Of a DNA stretch of 64,000 bases, positions 34,353-43,463 are shown one piece after another. A program made the position numbers and the translations under genes. Under the pieces are notes generated by a model. The model saw only the letters and a list, made by a program, of their open reading frames with translations. It had not been told where the DNA came from and searched no databases. This DNA comes from Micavibrio aeruginosavorus ARL-13 (GTDB lineage: Bacteria; Pseudomonadota; Alphaproteobacteria; Micavibrionales; Micavibrionaceae): NCBI RefSeq assembly GCF_000226315.1, contig NC_016026.1:186001-250000 (forward strand), read 5' to 3'. Position 1 is the stretch's first letter. Each line of letters opens with the position of its first letter.

Positions 34353-37300
34353 ATGATGACAGCTCTGCGCGCAATGACCCCCCCGAATGTAACCGACCAC
34401 GATCTGGCCCCGTATCTGTATGCCGATGAAACCGTGCGCGTGAATACGCTGCTGGTCGATCTGGCGTGGAAGGCGGAACGGGCGGAGCGTGTGGGCAAGG
34501 CAGCTTCTGATCTGGTCACACGCGTGCGCGGGGCGAGACGCAAGGCGGGTGAGCTGGAAGCGTTTATGCAGGAATATCGCCTGACCACGGATGAGGGGCT
34601 GGCGCTGATGGGCTTGGCGGAGGCCTTGCTGCGCGTGCCGGATGCAAAAACGGCGGACGCACTGATCCGCGATAAAATCACCGCCGCCGACTGGGCCCCC
34701 GAAGGGGCGGTCAATGACTGGATGGTCAAGGCCACGGGGCTGGGTCTGAGTGTGACCAAAGCCACGCTGGAAAGCGTCGTGGCGAAACTGGGTGAACCCG
34801 TCATCCGCACCGCGATGGGGCAAGCCATTCGCATCATGGGGCACCAATTCGTTCTGGGCCGCACGATTGATGAAGGCATGAAAAACGCGCAGGCCTATGA
34901 AGCCAAGGGCTACCGCATGTCCTATGACATGCTGGGTGAGGGCGCGCGCACCATGGCCGATGCCGAACGCTATTTTAATTCTTACGTGTCCGCGCTGAAT
35001 GTCATTGCCGCCAATGGCAAAACGGTCAATGGCGTGATGCCGGGCATTTCGGTGAAATTGTCGGCCCTGCATCCGCGCTATCGCTATTCTCAGGCGGATC
35101 ATTGCATCCCGGCCCTGACCGATAAATTGATGGATCTGGCCCGCGTCGCGGCGGCGAAGGATGTCGCCCTGACCGTGGATGCGGAGGAAGTCGAGCGTCT
35201 GGAAATTTCCTTGGATATCATTGGGGCTGTCGCTGCCGATCCGTCTTTGAAACACTGGGACGGGCTGGGGCTGGCGGTGCAGGCCTATTCCAAACGCACC
35301 TATCCGTTGATCGACCGTCTGGCCGCCATGGCGCGGGCGGAAAAACGCCGTCTGTCCGTCCGGTTGGTGAAGGGGGCGTATTGGGACACCGAAATTAAAC
35401 GCGCGCAGGTGATGGGTCTGCGCGATTACCCGGTCTTTACGCGCAAATGCAATACGGATTTATCGTATCTGGCGTGCGCACAAAAATTGATCCAAAACCG
35501 CGATGTGTTTTACCCTATGCTGGCCACGCACAATGCGCACACGGTGGCGGCGGTGCTGGACATGGTGCGCGAAAATGGTGGCGCGGCGGCGGGCCCGTTT
35601 GAATTCCAACGTCTGCACGGTATGGGTGAAGCGCTCTATGACATCGTGCTGGATGATGCGAAACAGAGCGAAAACATCCGGGTCAGCATGTATGCCCCCG
35701 TGGGCACGCATGAAGATTTGCTGCCCTATCTGGTGCGGCGTTTGTTGGAAAACGGGGCGAACAGTTCCTTTGTGAACAAGTTGCTTGATCCCAAAGTGCC
35801 AGTGGAAGATGCGGTGGAAGACCCGATTGCTGATGTAAAACGCAATGAAACACGTCGTCACCCGCGCATTCCGTTGCCGGCCGATCTGTATGGTATGGGC
35901 CGTAAAAATTCCGCCGGGATGGATTTAACCGATCCGGATGTGGTTGGGCCGCTGATCCCGGCGATGAAGGCGGCCGTGGATGATGTGGAATGGGTGGCGG
36001 CCCCGCTGATCGGGGGCAAGCTCTACCGCGATGGGGCGATGATCCCGGTGACCAATCCGGCGCACCGTGACCATGTTGTCGGGCACGCGGTTTATGCCGG
36101 TGCCGACCATGTTAAACGCGCCTTTGAAACGGCCCGGAATGGTTTTGCGGTCTGGTCCGCAACCCCCACCCGCGACCGGGCTGCGTGTCTGGATCGTCTG
36201 GCCGATCTGATGCAGGATTATGCGATCCCGTTGATGGGCTTGTGCGTGCGTGAGGCGGGCAAGACCATGGATGACGCCGTGGCCGAACTGCGCGAAGCGA
36301 TTGATTTCTGCCGCTATTACGCCATGCGCGGGCGCATTGATTTTGTTGATCACGGCCATGTCATGCCGGGCCCGACGGGGGAAAACAACGTGCTGAACCT
36401 GCATGGGCGCGGCACGTTCGTGTGTATTTCCCCGTGGAACTTCCCGCTGGCCATTTTCATGGGGCAGGTCTCTGCCGCCCTGATGGCCGGGAATGCCGTG
36501 ATTGCCAAGCCCGCCGAACAAACGCCGTTGATTGCGTCGCTGGCCGCAAAACTGATCCACATGGCGGGTGTGCCGCATGATGCGTTTACCCTGCTGCCCG
36601 GTGATGGGCATGTGGGCGCGGCCTTGGTGGCGCACCCGGATGTGGCCGGTGTGGCCTTCACCGGATCGACCGAAGTGGCTCGCATCATCAACCGGACCTT
36701 GGCGGCCAAGGATGGCCCGATTGTGCCGTTGATCGCCGAAACGGGCGGCCAGAACGCGATGATTGTTGATTCATCCGCTCTGCCGGAACAGGTGGTGGAT
36801 GATGCGATGATCAGCGCCTTTGGCTCCGCCGGGCAACGCTGTTCCGCTTTGCGTGTCCTGTGTTTGCAGGATGATGTGGCGGATAAAATCATCACGATGC
36901 TGCGCGGTGCGATGGAACAAATCCGCATCGGCGACCCGATGGATATTCGTACCGATATCGGTCCGGTGATTGATGATGAAGCGCGCCAGATTCTGGTGAA
37001 GCATCGCGCAGCGATTGAGGGGTTTGGAAAAATCGTGGCGTCCGCCCCGTTGCCGATGGGCGCGGAAAAACAGGGCACGTTCTTTGCCCCTGTTGCCTGT
37101 GAAATCAAATCGATCAGTGATTTGAAACGGGAAGTGTTCGGTCCGGTCCTGCATATCATCCGGTACAAGGCGTCTGAGCGGGATGCGATTTTGAAGGCGG
37201 TCAACGATACGGGCTATGGCCTGACATTCGGGATACACAGCCGTATTCAATCCACGATCCATGATTTGGCCGACGGGGCCCATGCGGGCAACGTTTATGT

Positions 37301-37481
37301 GAACCGGACCATGATTGGGGCGGTCGTTGGGGTGCAACCCTTTGGTGGACATGGACTTTCCGGCACGGGGCCAAAGGCGGGCGGGCCGTATTATTTGCCG
37401 CGTTTTGCAACGGAAAAGGTCATTTCGGTCAATACAACGGCCAGCGGCGGCAATGCCAGCCTGGTCAGTCTGGATGATTAA
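34353..37481 (+). CDS. putA: Bifunctional proline dehydrogenase / P5C dehydrogenase PutA
   Basis: This encodes 1042 residues from ATG 34353, with GGAG six bases upstream. It oxidises proline to glutamate in two steps. The FAD-binding PRODH barrel fills about residues 90-480 (RMSYDMLGEGARTMADAERY, GISVKLSALHPRYRY, RLSVRLVKGAYWDTEIKRAQ). The P5C dehydrogenase fills about 540-1020 (FVCISPWNFPLAIFMGQVSA, GVAFTGSTEVARIINRTL, LIAETGGQNAMIVDSSALPE and the catalytic Cys in AGQRCSALRVL). It has no N-terminal ribbon-helix-helix, so it is the short, non-regulatory type common in Alphaproteobacteria. Both active sites look intact. Confidence 0.96.
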   Translation: MMTALRAMTPPNVTDHDLAPYLYADETVRVNTLLVDLAWKAERAERVGKAASDLVTRVRGARRKAGELEAFMQEYRLTTDEGLALMGLAEALLRVPDAKTADALIRDKITAADWAPEGAVNDWMVKATGLGLSVTKATLESVVAKLGEPVIRTAMGQAIRIMGHQFVLGRTIDEGMKNAQAYEAKGYRMSYDMLGEGARTMADAERYFNSYVSALNVIAANGKTVNGVMPGISVKLSALHPRYRYSQADHCIPALTDKLMDLARVAAAKDVALTVDAEEVERLEISLDIIGAVAADPSLKHWDGLGLAVQAYSKRTYPLIDRLAAMARAEKRRLSVRLVKGAYWDTEIKRAQVMGLRDYPVFTRKCNTDLSYLACAQKLIQNRDVFYPMLATHNAHTVAAVLDMVRENGGAAAGPFEFQRLHGMGEALYDIVLDDAKQSENIRVSMYAPVGTHEDLLPYLVRRLLENGANSSFVNKLLDPKVPVEDAVEDPIADVKRNETRRHPRIPLPADLYGMGRKNSAGMDLTDPDVVGPLIPAMKAAVDDVEWVAAPLIGGKLYRDGAMIPVTNPAHRDHVVGHAVYAGADHVKRAFETARNGFAVWSATPTRDRAACLDRLADLMQDYAIPLMGLCVREAGKTMDDAVAELREAIDFCRYYAMRGRIDFVDHGHVMPGPTGENNVLNLHGRGTFVCISPWNFPLAIFMGQVSAALMAGNAVIAKPAEQTPLIASLAAKLIHMAGVPHDAFTLLPGDGHVGAALVAHPDVAGVAFTGSTEVARIINRTLAAKDGPIVPLIAETGGQNAMIVDSSALPEQVVDDAMISAFGSAGQRCSALRVLCLQDDVADKIITMLRGAMEQIRIGDPMDIRTDIGPVIDDEARQILVKHRAAIEGFGKIVASAPLPMGAEKQGTFFAPVACEIKSISDLKREVFGPVLHIIRYKASERDAILKAVNDTGYGLTFGIHSRIQSTIHDLADGAHAGNVYVNRTMIGAVVGVQPFGGHGLSGTGPKAGGPYYLPRFATEKVISVNTTASGGNASLVSLDD

Positions 37482-37516
37482 CCTCTTAAACCCTAATCCT
37501 GATTTACAATAGGGAT

Positions 37517-38848
37517 ATGAACAAACCACACCCGACCTTGCAGTCTTTGACCAAAATCACCCCGCCCAGCAAGCGGGTGGACCGTGGCGTGCGTCTGCAA
37601 AATTTCAAGGCGGGCAGCGTGCTGTTCAAAGCGGGTGAGCCGCGGGACAATGCCTATCTGATCGAGGGCGGAACTGTCGATATTCTGGGTCCCGGGCCGG
37701 AGGGGCCACAAAGCGTTCTGGCGCGGTTGAGCCCGGGGGACGTGTTTGGTGAAATGGCGCTGATCGATGGTGGATTGCGCAGTGCCGCCGCCGTCGTCAC
37801 CAGTGATGCGGTTTTGTTCGTCATTCCGCGCGGCGCGCTCAGGAACCGCGTGTTGGAAATGGATCCAATTTTATCGCTGATGGTGGCGCTGCTGGTGGAA
37901 CGGTATCGCACCGTCCGCGTCAATCTGCCAGAATCGATCCGGCAGGATCAATTGTCCGCCGTGGCGCAGGCGATGGACCGGGCCACGCATTATGATATGC
38001 CCGAAGATGCGGCCCGCCTGTCCGAACTCTGGCGTCGGCGTGACAACGCGATCAAGGAATTAAAGCTGGAGCAGGAACTGCGCCGCGGTATTGAAAAGGG
38101 GGAATTTGTCCCTGCTTTGCAGCCCATCGTGTCCTTGCCCAGCCGCCGGCTGGTGGGGTTTGAAACGCTGGTGCGTTGGAACCATCCGGAGCGGGGCATG
38201 GTCTTCCCCGATGAATTTATCCCGGTGGCCGAACGCACCAATCTGGTGCAGTTTATCGACCATATGATGCTGCAAAAGGCCTGTGAATTGATGCCGGATC
38301 TGCTGTCTGACATGGGCGGCGATGACGTTCCTTTGTTTATCAGCGCCAACCTGTCCGGGATCAATTTTGAAAATCTGGATATTATCCAATCGGTGCGGGA
38401 AACATTGGTCCATAGTGGCGTCGACCCGCACCGGATCAAACTGGAAATCACGGAAAGCGCGCTGATTGATGACCCCGAAAAAACCGAACAGGTGCTCAGG
38501 GGGCTACGCGCGCTGGGCGTGACCATCGCGCTGGATGATTTCGGGACGGGGTATTCCTCGCTCGGCTATCTGCACCGCTTCCCGATTGATTCGATCAAAG
38601 TGGATCGGTCTTTCGTCAGCCAGATGCACGATGCCCCGCGCAGCATTGATATTATCCGCGCCATTGTCGGTCTGGCCCATAACTTCAAAATGGATGTGGT
38701 GGCCGAAGGTCTGGAAACCGAACAGGATGTCCAGATGATCAACGCCCTGGGGTGTGAGATGGCACAGGGGTATTTCTTTGCCAAACCCCTGATGCCCGCA
38801 CAGGCGCGCGAATTTGCGCAAGGGTTCGCGGTGCGTAAGCCAATCTGA
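37517..38848 (+). CDS. Cyclic-nucleotide-binding domain plus EAL phosphodiesterase
   Basis: This encodes 443 residues. Residues about 25-140 are a cNMP-binding (Crp-type) domain: KAGSVLFKAGEPRDNAYLIE, GDVFGEMALIDGGLRSAAAV. Residues about 190-430 are an EAL c-di-GMP phosphodiesterase domain. The motif reads ETLVRWNHPERG, retaining the first metal Glu although Ala is Thr. NLSG, LEITESALIDDPE, LDDFGTGYSSLGYL, IKVDRSFV and AEGLETEQD are intact, so activity is likely. The likely role is to break down c-di-GMP in response to a bound nucleotide. There are no membrane segments. Confidence 0.92.
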   Translation: MNKPHPTLQSLTKITPPSKRVDRGVRLQNFKAGSVLFKAGEPRDNAYLIEGGTVDILGPGPEGPQSVLARLSPGDVFGEMALIDGGLRSAAAVVTSDAVLFVIPRGALRNRVLEMDPILSLMVALLVERYRTVRVNLPESIRQDQLSAVAQAMDRATHYDMPEDAARLSELWRRRDNAIKELKLEQELRRGIEKGEFVPALQPIVSLPSRRLVGFETLVRWNHPERGMVFPDEFIPVAERTNLVQFIDHMMLQKACELMPDLLSDMGGDDVPLFISANLSGINFENLDIIQSVRETLVHSGVDPHRIKLEITESALIDDPEKTEQVLRGLRALGVTIALDDFGTGYSSLGYLHRFPIDSIKVDRSFVSQMHDAPRSIDIIRAIVGLAHNFKMDVVAEGLETEQDVQMINALGCEMAQGYFFAKPLMPAQAREFAQGFAVRKPI

Positions 38849-38854
38849 TCCGCC

Positions 38855-38871
38855 TTGCGAATAATTCTCAA
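38855..38871. promoter_or_regulatory. Candidate iron-response operator upstream of mbfA
   Basis: TTGCGAATAATTCTCAA is a 17-base near-palindrome centred on GAATAATTC, about 90 bases before the mbfA start. It resembles the alphaproteobacterial iron control element (TTTAGAA-N-TTCTAA type) bound by Irr, which represses mbfA in Bradyrhizobium and Agrobacterium. No irr gene is in the window to test this. Confidence 0.55.
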
Positions 38872-38960
38872 TTATCCTTCTCAATCAATGCGTTCTTGAT
38901 CTGTGGCGATCCGTTGTTATCATGCTATCTGATTAAAAATACCAGTCAGGAGATGATCCG

Positions 38961-39917
38961 TTGAAACGCCTTGCCGATTTGAAAGAAGACGAAGTCCTCG
39001 CGCTGGCCGTGTCCAGCGAAGAAGAAGACTCGCAAATCTACAAGCACATCGCCAACCGCCTGCGTGCGGAATTTCCGTCCACAGCGCAGATGTTCGATGA
39101 AATGGCGGCGGAGGAGCAGGATCATAAAAACATGCTCCTGACGCTGTTTAAGAAGCGTTTCGGCGATCAATTGCCTTATATCACGCGTCAGGACGTGCGC
39201 GGGTTTTTGAAACGCCGCCCGGTCTGGTTGATGGACAATCTGCCCGTCGATGCCATGCGCCGTCAGGCCGAGATCATGGAGATCGAAGCCTCCAACTTCT
39301 ATGCCAAAGCGGCGGAGCAGGCGAAGGATGTCGAGGTCCGTAAATTGCTGGGCGATCTGGCCCTGATCGAAAAAGGCCACGAAGCCCGCGCCGCCGACCT
39401 GGAAGAAAAAAACCTGCCCGCCGATATCAAGCATGAAGAGGCGCAAACCGCGCACCGCATGTTCGTGCTGCAGGTGGTGCAACCCGGTCTGGCGGGCCTG
39501 ATTGATGGGTCGATCTCAACGCTGGCGCCGATTTTTGCGGCGGCTTTTGCCACGCATGATTCGCACAGCGCCTTTGTCGTCGGTCTGGCGGCATCACTGG
39601 GGGCGGGGATCAGCATGGGGATTACCGAAGCCATGTCCGATGATGGTGAAATCACCGGACGCGGCAGTCCGTGGCTGCGCGGTGGCGTGTGCGGGTTGAT
39701 GACGGCGGTGGGTGGTCTGGGGCACACGCTGCCCTATCTGATCCACGATTTCTGGACGGCCACGTTTATTGCTGCGGTCGTGGTCGTGGTCGAATTGTGG
39801 GCGATTTCGTGGATTCGCTGGAAATACATGGACACACCATTCCACTCTGCCTCCGTCCAGGTGGTGCTGGGCGGGGCGCTGGTCCTGCTGACCGGTATTT
39901 TGATCGGCAGTTCGTAA
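38961..39917 (+). CDS. mbfA: Membrane-bound ferritin-like iron exporter MbfA
   Basis: This encodes 318 residues from a TTG start preceded by AGGAG. The N-terminal half (about residues 10-150) is a rubrerythrin/erythrin di-iron domain with SSEEEDSQIYKHIANRL, MAAEEQDHKNMLL, IMEIEASNFYAKAAEQ and LIEKGHEARAADLEE supplying Glu and Glu-x-x-His ligands. The C-terminal half is a VIT1/CCC1-type transporter with LAGLIDGSISTLAPIFAAAF and SLGAGISMGITEAMSDD, followed by three more helices. MbfA exports iron in Alphaproteobacteria and protects against peroxide. A hairpin terminator follows. Confidence 0.94.
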   Translation: MKRLADLKEDEVLALAVSSEEEDSQIYKHIANRLRAEFPSTAQMFDEMAAEEQDHKNMLLTLFKKRFGDQLPYITRQDVRGFLKRRPVWLMDNLPVDAMRRQAEIMEIEASNFYAKAAEQAKDVEVRKLLGDLALIEKGHEARAADLEEKNLPADIKHEEAQTAHRMFVLQVVQPGLAGLIDGSISTLAPIFAAAFATHDSHSAFVVGLAASLGAGISMGITEAMSDDGEITGRGSPWLRGGVCGLMTAVGGLGHTLPYLIHDFWTATFIAAVVVVVELWAISWIRWKYMDTPFHSASVQVVLGGALVLLTGILIGSS

Positions 39918-39956
39918 GGCGTCCGCTGGCAGCCCAAGAGAGCCTCACCTCTTTAT

Positions 39957-39984
39957 TCCCCCTCCCAGAGGGAGGGGCTTTTTT
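39957..39984 (+). terminator. Terminator after mbfA, built like a family A repeat
   Basis: CCCCTCCC pairs perfectly with GGGAGGGG over a three-base loop, followed by CTTTTTT. It combines the core of the family A dispersed palindrome with a T-run. Confidence 0.85.
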
Positions 39985-39995
39985 GAGGTCGGAGC

Positions 39996-41045
39996 TTACG
40001 ACTTCCTGCAGTAAAGCAAGGCCAGATAAGGCGGCATGTTGTTGTGCGCCGTGGCTGCGCCCGTGCTTTCCATCAGCGTGGTACCGCTGGCGCCCAGCGT
40101 CGATAAATCGGTTGGCCGTGCCACGGCTCCGACGGTGCTGAGGCTCAGCGTCACGGTTTCTGCTCCACCGGTATTCCCGCGGTTATAGGTTGCCCCGTCA
40201 GCCCCGACAATCATGCGACCATTGGCGTTGGCAAAGGGCACCCATCCATCCGGACATGCGCTCAAATCAAACGCCATCACGGCCCCGTCCGGAATGCCGA
40301 TGCCCAACGCCGTTGTGGCGCGGATGCGGATAAAATCGTCATACAGGTTGGCGTTGTTGCCCGTGCTGCGGATTGTTGTGCTGACGAATGTTGCATCATC
40401 ATCGCAGTTTTCTGTCTCGCGCGTTCCGGCGGTACAGGCAAAGCGTCCGGTGCCTGATGCGCTGTAGGCCCCGGCGTTATTTTCGCCGTGGCTGTTGATG
40501 ATGTAATGGGCCGTGCCGGCGGCGGGGAAGGTCACAACCGGGTTGCCGGCGGCGTCATTGACGAAAATGGCCCCTTCATCGCGGTTATAGGTGGTGGGGT
40601 GGGCCAGGGATTCCGTGATGGCATAGGTAAAGCGCCCGCCCCACGCATCCCGCACAAAATCATCCGGCAAATTGAGCGTGCGTACCGGCACCGCCCCGAT
40701 GCGGACCAATCGCCCGCCGCGTCCACCGCCCGCAGCAATCGTTTCATCGGCGGCGGGCGCAACCGTGTTGCATCCGTTTTCGGAAATTTCGACGCCGAAA
40801 TTGGCGGTGTCGGGCGCAGCATTGAGGCGCGCGGGGCAGGGGTAGCGGCCATTCAGGCTGAGGAAGAGCTGCAGGGCCTCGTCAATCTGGTCCAGCCGCT
40901 CCTGTGTCGTGTTGATCTCGGTTTTTTTCAGATAGCTCAGCAACATGGTCGATGCGGTGGCCAGCAAAATGCCGCCGATCAGCATGACAATCGCCACTTC
41001 CACCAGTGTAAAACCGCGTTCGCGGATGTTCGGGTGGTGCGCCAT
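39996..41045 (-). CDS. Type IV pilin-like protein with phage tail-collar-like C-terminus
   Basis: This encodes 349 residues from ATG 41045 (GGGGAG ribosome site). The N-terminus has a class III prepilin signal: RERG/FTLVEVAIVMLIGGIL, cleaved after Gly11 with Glu at +5. Residues about 60-240 form a Cys-containing domain with RYPCPARLNAAPDTANFGVE and FIRIGAVPVRTLN-like VRIGAVPVRTLNLPDDFVRD, shared with the divergent neighbour. Residues about 260-349 look like a phage tail-collar or microcystin-dependent-protein domain: GIPDGAVMAFDLSACPDGWV, NGRMIVGADGATYNRGNTGG, AETVTLSLS and HNNMPPYLALLYC. It is probably a minor pilin exposing an adhesive tip. Confidence 0.85.
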   Translation of the reverse strand: MAHHPNIRERGFTLVEVAIVMLIGGILLATASTMLLSYLKKTEINTTQERLDQIDEALQLFLSLNGRYPCPARLNAAPDTANFGVEISENGCNTVAPAADETIAAGGGRGGRLVRIGAVPVRTLNLPDDFVRDAWGGRFTYAITESLAHPTTYNRDEGAIFVNDAAGNPVVTFPAAGTAHYIINSHGENNAGAYSASGTGRFACTAGTRETENCDDDATFVSTTIRSTGNNANLYDDFIRIRATTALGIGIPDGAVMAFDLSACPDGWVPFANANGRMIVGADGATYNRGNTGGAETVTLSLSTVGAVARPTDLSTLGASGTTLMESTGAATAHNNMPPYLALLYCRKS

Positions 41046-41168
41046 CGTAATCTCCCCCGGTCCTCTCAAGACCAAATTTATGAATAAAAACCAGAAGTTA
41101 CGCATTTAGATCAATTTTTACGCAAGTTTAATCAAAAGTATATATGATTGTTGGTTGAGAGGGCGTTA

Positions 41169-42710
41169 ATGGGGGATACGGTCATGCAGGGTCATGAAAA
41201 CCGGTCTGCGTGCAAATCTGATAATCGGGCCCATTGGACATCACAGGCGGGGTTCTCCCTGTTGGCGATGGCCTTTTTAATGATCATTCTGGGCGGCGTC
41301 GTCGCCGTCGGCGGGGCCTTGTATCAGGTCTGGTCCGCACAGAAGGGATCATCAACCACCCAGGCGCGCATGGAGTATATTCAGGATGCGCTGGCCAGTT
41401 TTGCGGCCCATCATGGGCGTTATCCGTGCCCGGCCCGTTTGACGGACCCGTTTGATACCGCCAATTTCGGCGTCGAAATTTCCGATAATTGCGCCACTGA
41501 TCTGACCGCTCCGGCGGGCACAACCCGCGTGGCCAGCGAAGACGCGACCAAGGGCTTTATCCGTATCGGGGCGGTGCCGGTGCGCACCCTGAACATTCCC
41601 GATGAATATATCGCCGATGGCTATAACCGCCGTCTGGTCTATGCCGTGACAGAGGCCTACACCGAAGACGGTGCCCCGTTGGCCGAAGACCGGGGGGCCA
41701 TCCGCATCGAAGATGCAGCAGGCAACAGCGCCACATCCAAACCCAACAACATCGTGCAGGTGGTTTACAGCATGGGGTGGGACGATAACGGGGCCTATAC
41801 CGATAACGGGGCCATCGTGGCGGCCTGTGATGCGGGCAAGAAGTCCGGCATTAACTGCGATATCGACAGCAATGCCGTGTTTATGAACACCATGGAAAAA
41901 TCATCCAACCCGGCCGATCCGTTCGTATCGCGCGTGGCCTATCGCCCCAGCAAGACCGTTGTGGCGTGTGAGGACAAGGGCCTGAAAATCCCGCGCGACA
42001 CCGCGTTCCTGATTGATACCAGCGGCAGTATGGCCAGCAAGGCCAACGGGTGCCCGCCGGAGGTTGGCAAGAACTGTACCCGGATGGATGTGGCCCACTG
42101 GGCCATGCGGCGCGTGATGCCGGCGCGGCTTTATTCCAACACGCTGAGCAAAAGCCCCGGTGATACCATTATGACCGGGTTTACCAATAAACAATGGCTC
42201 AAGGACGTGAATCCGGTTTTGAGTTCAACATGGAAAGACCGGATTTTCGACAAGGCCCCAACCGACGGGTCCGTCTATGTCCCGCCCAAGGACGATGAAA
42301 TGATGGCCGATCTGGAGGGGGATTTGGCCAAAATGTGCCCGTCGGGCGGAACGCCGCTGGGCTCGCACATGATGGGGCTGGCGGATCAGATCAAGGCGCA
42401 CAAGCCGGAAGGCTATGTCGACAACCCGGATTTTCCGGACAAAATCACCATCATTTCCGATGGGGAAAATAATGGCGGCGAAGATCCCATGTCCCTGCTG
42501 GCCACATTGAAAGCCAAGCATCCGAACATTCAGGTCGATGTGATCGACGTGGTGGGGAACCCCAGCCTGCAAAAAATCTCGCAGGAAACTGGCGGGGCCT
42601 ATTACCGGTCGAACAATCCGGATGAATTGCTGGACGCGCTGTATAAATCTGCCGGGATTTGCAAACCCTATACCCCGGCCACGGTGGTGGATAAGCTATA
42701 TTGTAAATAA
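41169..42710 (+). CDS. Pilin-like protein with von Willebrand factor A domain
   Basis: This encodes 513 residues from ATG 41169 (GAGAGGG upstream). A prepilin-like helix AGFSLLAMAFLMIILGG starts at about residue 27, but the residue at +5 is Ala, not Glu. Residues about 60-255 share the module RYPCPARLTDPFDTANFGVE and FIRIGAVPVRTLNIPDEYIA with the divergent pilin. Residues about 275-500 are a VWA domain with an intact metal-ion site: DTSGSM at 283-288, SGGTPLG (Thr395) and SDGEN at 430-434. VWA-tipped pilus proteins such as PilY1 mediate adhesion and mechanosensing. The C-terminus ends YCK, as in the neighbour's YCRKS. Confidence 0.85.
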   Translation: MGDTVMQGHENRSACKSDNRAHWTSQAGFSLLAMAFLMIILGGVVAVGGALYQVWSAQKGSSTTQARMEYIQDALASFAAHHGRYPCPARLTDPFDTANFGVEISDNCATDLTAPAGTTRVASEDATKGFIRIGAVPVRTLNIPDEYIADGYNRRLVYAVTEAYTEDGAPLAEDRGAIRIEDAAGNSATSKPNNIVQVVYSMGWDDNGAYTDNGAIVAACDAGKKSGINCDIDSNAVFMNTMEKSSNPADPFVSRVAYRPSKTVVACEDKGLKIPRDTAFLIDTSGSMASKANGCPPEVGKNCTRMDVAHWAMRRVMPARLYSNTLSKSPGDTIMTGFTNKQWLKDVNPVLSSTWKDRIFDKAPTDGSVYVPPKDDEMMADLEGDLAKMCPSGGTPLGSHMMGLADQIKAHKPEGYVDNPDFPDKITIISDGENNGGEDPMSLLATLKAKHPNIQVDVIDVVGNPSLQKISQETGGAYYRSNNPDELLDALYKSAGICKPYTPATVVDKLYCK

Positions 42711-42738
42711 GCGGGCCGCGGATGCGGACCGGATCGGC

Positions 42739-43206
42739 TTATTTCTTCCGTTTTGCGGCAAAGAAATCCTTGAGAATCTGGCCGCATTCATCCGCCATGA
42801 TGCCGCCTGCGACCGCTGGGCGGTGATGGCAGGTGGGTTGGGTGAAAAACTGGCCGCCGTGATCAATCCCGCCGCCCTTGGGGTCTGGCGCGCCATAAAC
42901 CACGCGGCGGATGCGGGCAAAGCTGATCGCCGCCGCACACATGGCGCAGGGTTCCAGCGTCACATACAAATCACAGGCGGGAATGCGCTGGGCCCCCGCA
43001 TTTTTGCACCCATCCCGAATGACCATAATTTCGGCATGGGCTGTGGGGTCGGCCCGTTCAATCGTGGCGTTGCCGCCCCGGGCGACAATGTCACCCGTTT
43101 CCACATCGACCAGCACTGCGCCAATCGGAACCTCGTCCCGGGTGCCAGCGGCGTGTGCTTCGGCCAGCGCGGCCTGCATGTAATGATCGTCGGTTTTCAT
43201 CACCAT
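42739..43206 (-). CDS. tadA: tRNA adenosine deaminase
   Basis: This encodes 155 residues. ATG 43206 or 43200 are both possible; a longer frame runs into a repeat and is rejected. It deaminates A34 to inosine in tRNA-Arg(ACG). The zinc site is intact: TAHAEIMVIRD (His and catalytic Glu) and TLEPCAMCAAAISFARIRRV (two Cys). VPIGAVLVD and VVYGAPDPKGGGIDHGG are family-typical. Its divergent neighbour is rluB, followed by rsmD, a grouping I recall as common in Alphaproteobacteria. Confidence 0.93.
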   Translation of the reverse strand: MVMKTDDHYMQAALAEAHAAGTRDEVPIGAVLVDVETGDIVARGGNATIERADPTAHAEIMVIRDGCKNAGAQRIPACDLYVTLEPCAMCAAAISFARIRRVVYGAPDPKGGGIDHGGQFFTQPTCHHRPAVAGGIMADECGQILKDFFAAKRKK

Positions 43207-43268
43207 GGCAGGGTGTTTACCACAAAGGCGCGGCGGCACAAAGGACGCAGCGCGGTCGCTTCCCCTTG

Positions 43269-43381
43269 CTCCCTCTCCCATGGGGAGAGGGGTGGGGTGA
43301 GGGGGTACAGGGTGGATGAAGGGGAGCATATATTCTGGCTTTATTCCCCTCCCCCTAGCCCCCTCCCTCTGGGAGGGGGAA
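43269..43381. repeat. GC-rich inverted-repeat pair (family A)
   Basis: CCCTCTCCCATGGGGAGAGG with GGGGTGAGGG, then about 40 bases, then CCCCTCCCCCTAGCC and CCCTCCCTCTGGGAGGG. It lies in the divergent gap between tadA and rluB. Confidence 0.88.
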
Positions 43382-43463
43382 CTCTTCGAGTTTCTTTATG
43401 CCGCTGTACCTTTGTGGTACATAAGGCCGGAACAATCAAAAGACCGCCAAAGAGAACACCAGC

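Noticed and set aside
43207-43329. Longer TadA beginning in the repeat
   Set aside because: The extra residues (PHPTPLPMGEG) come from a family A repeat and are unrelated to TadA.
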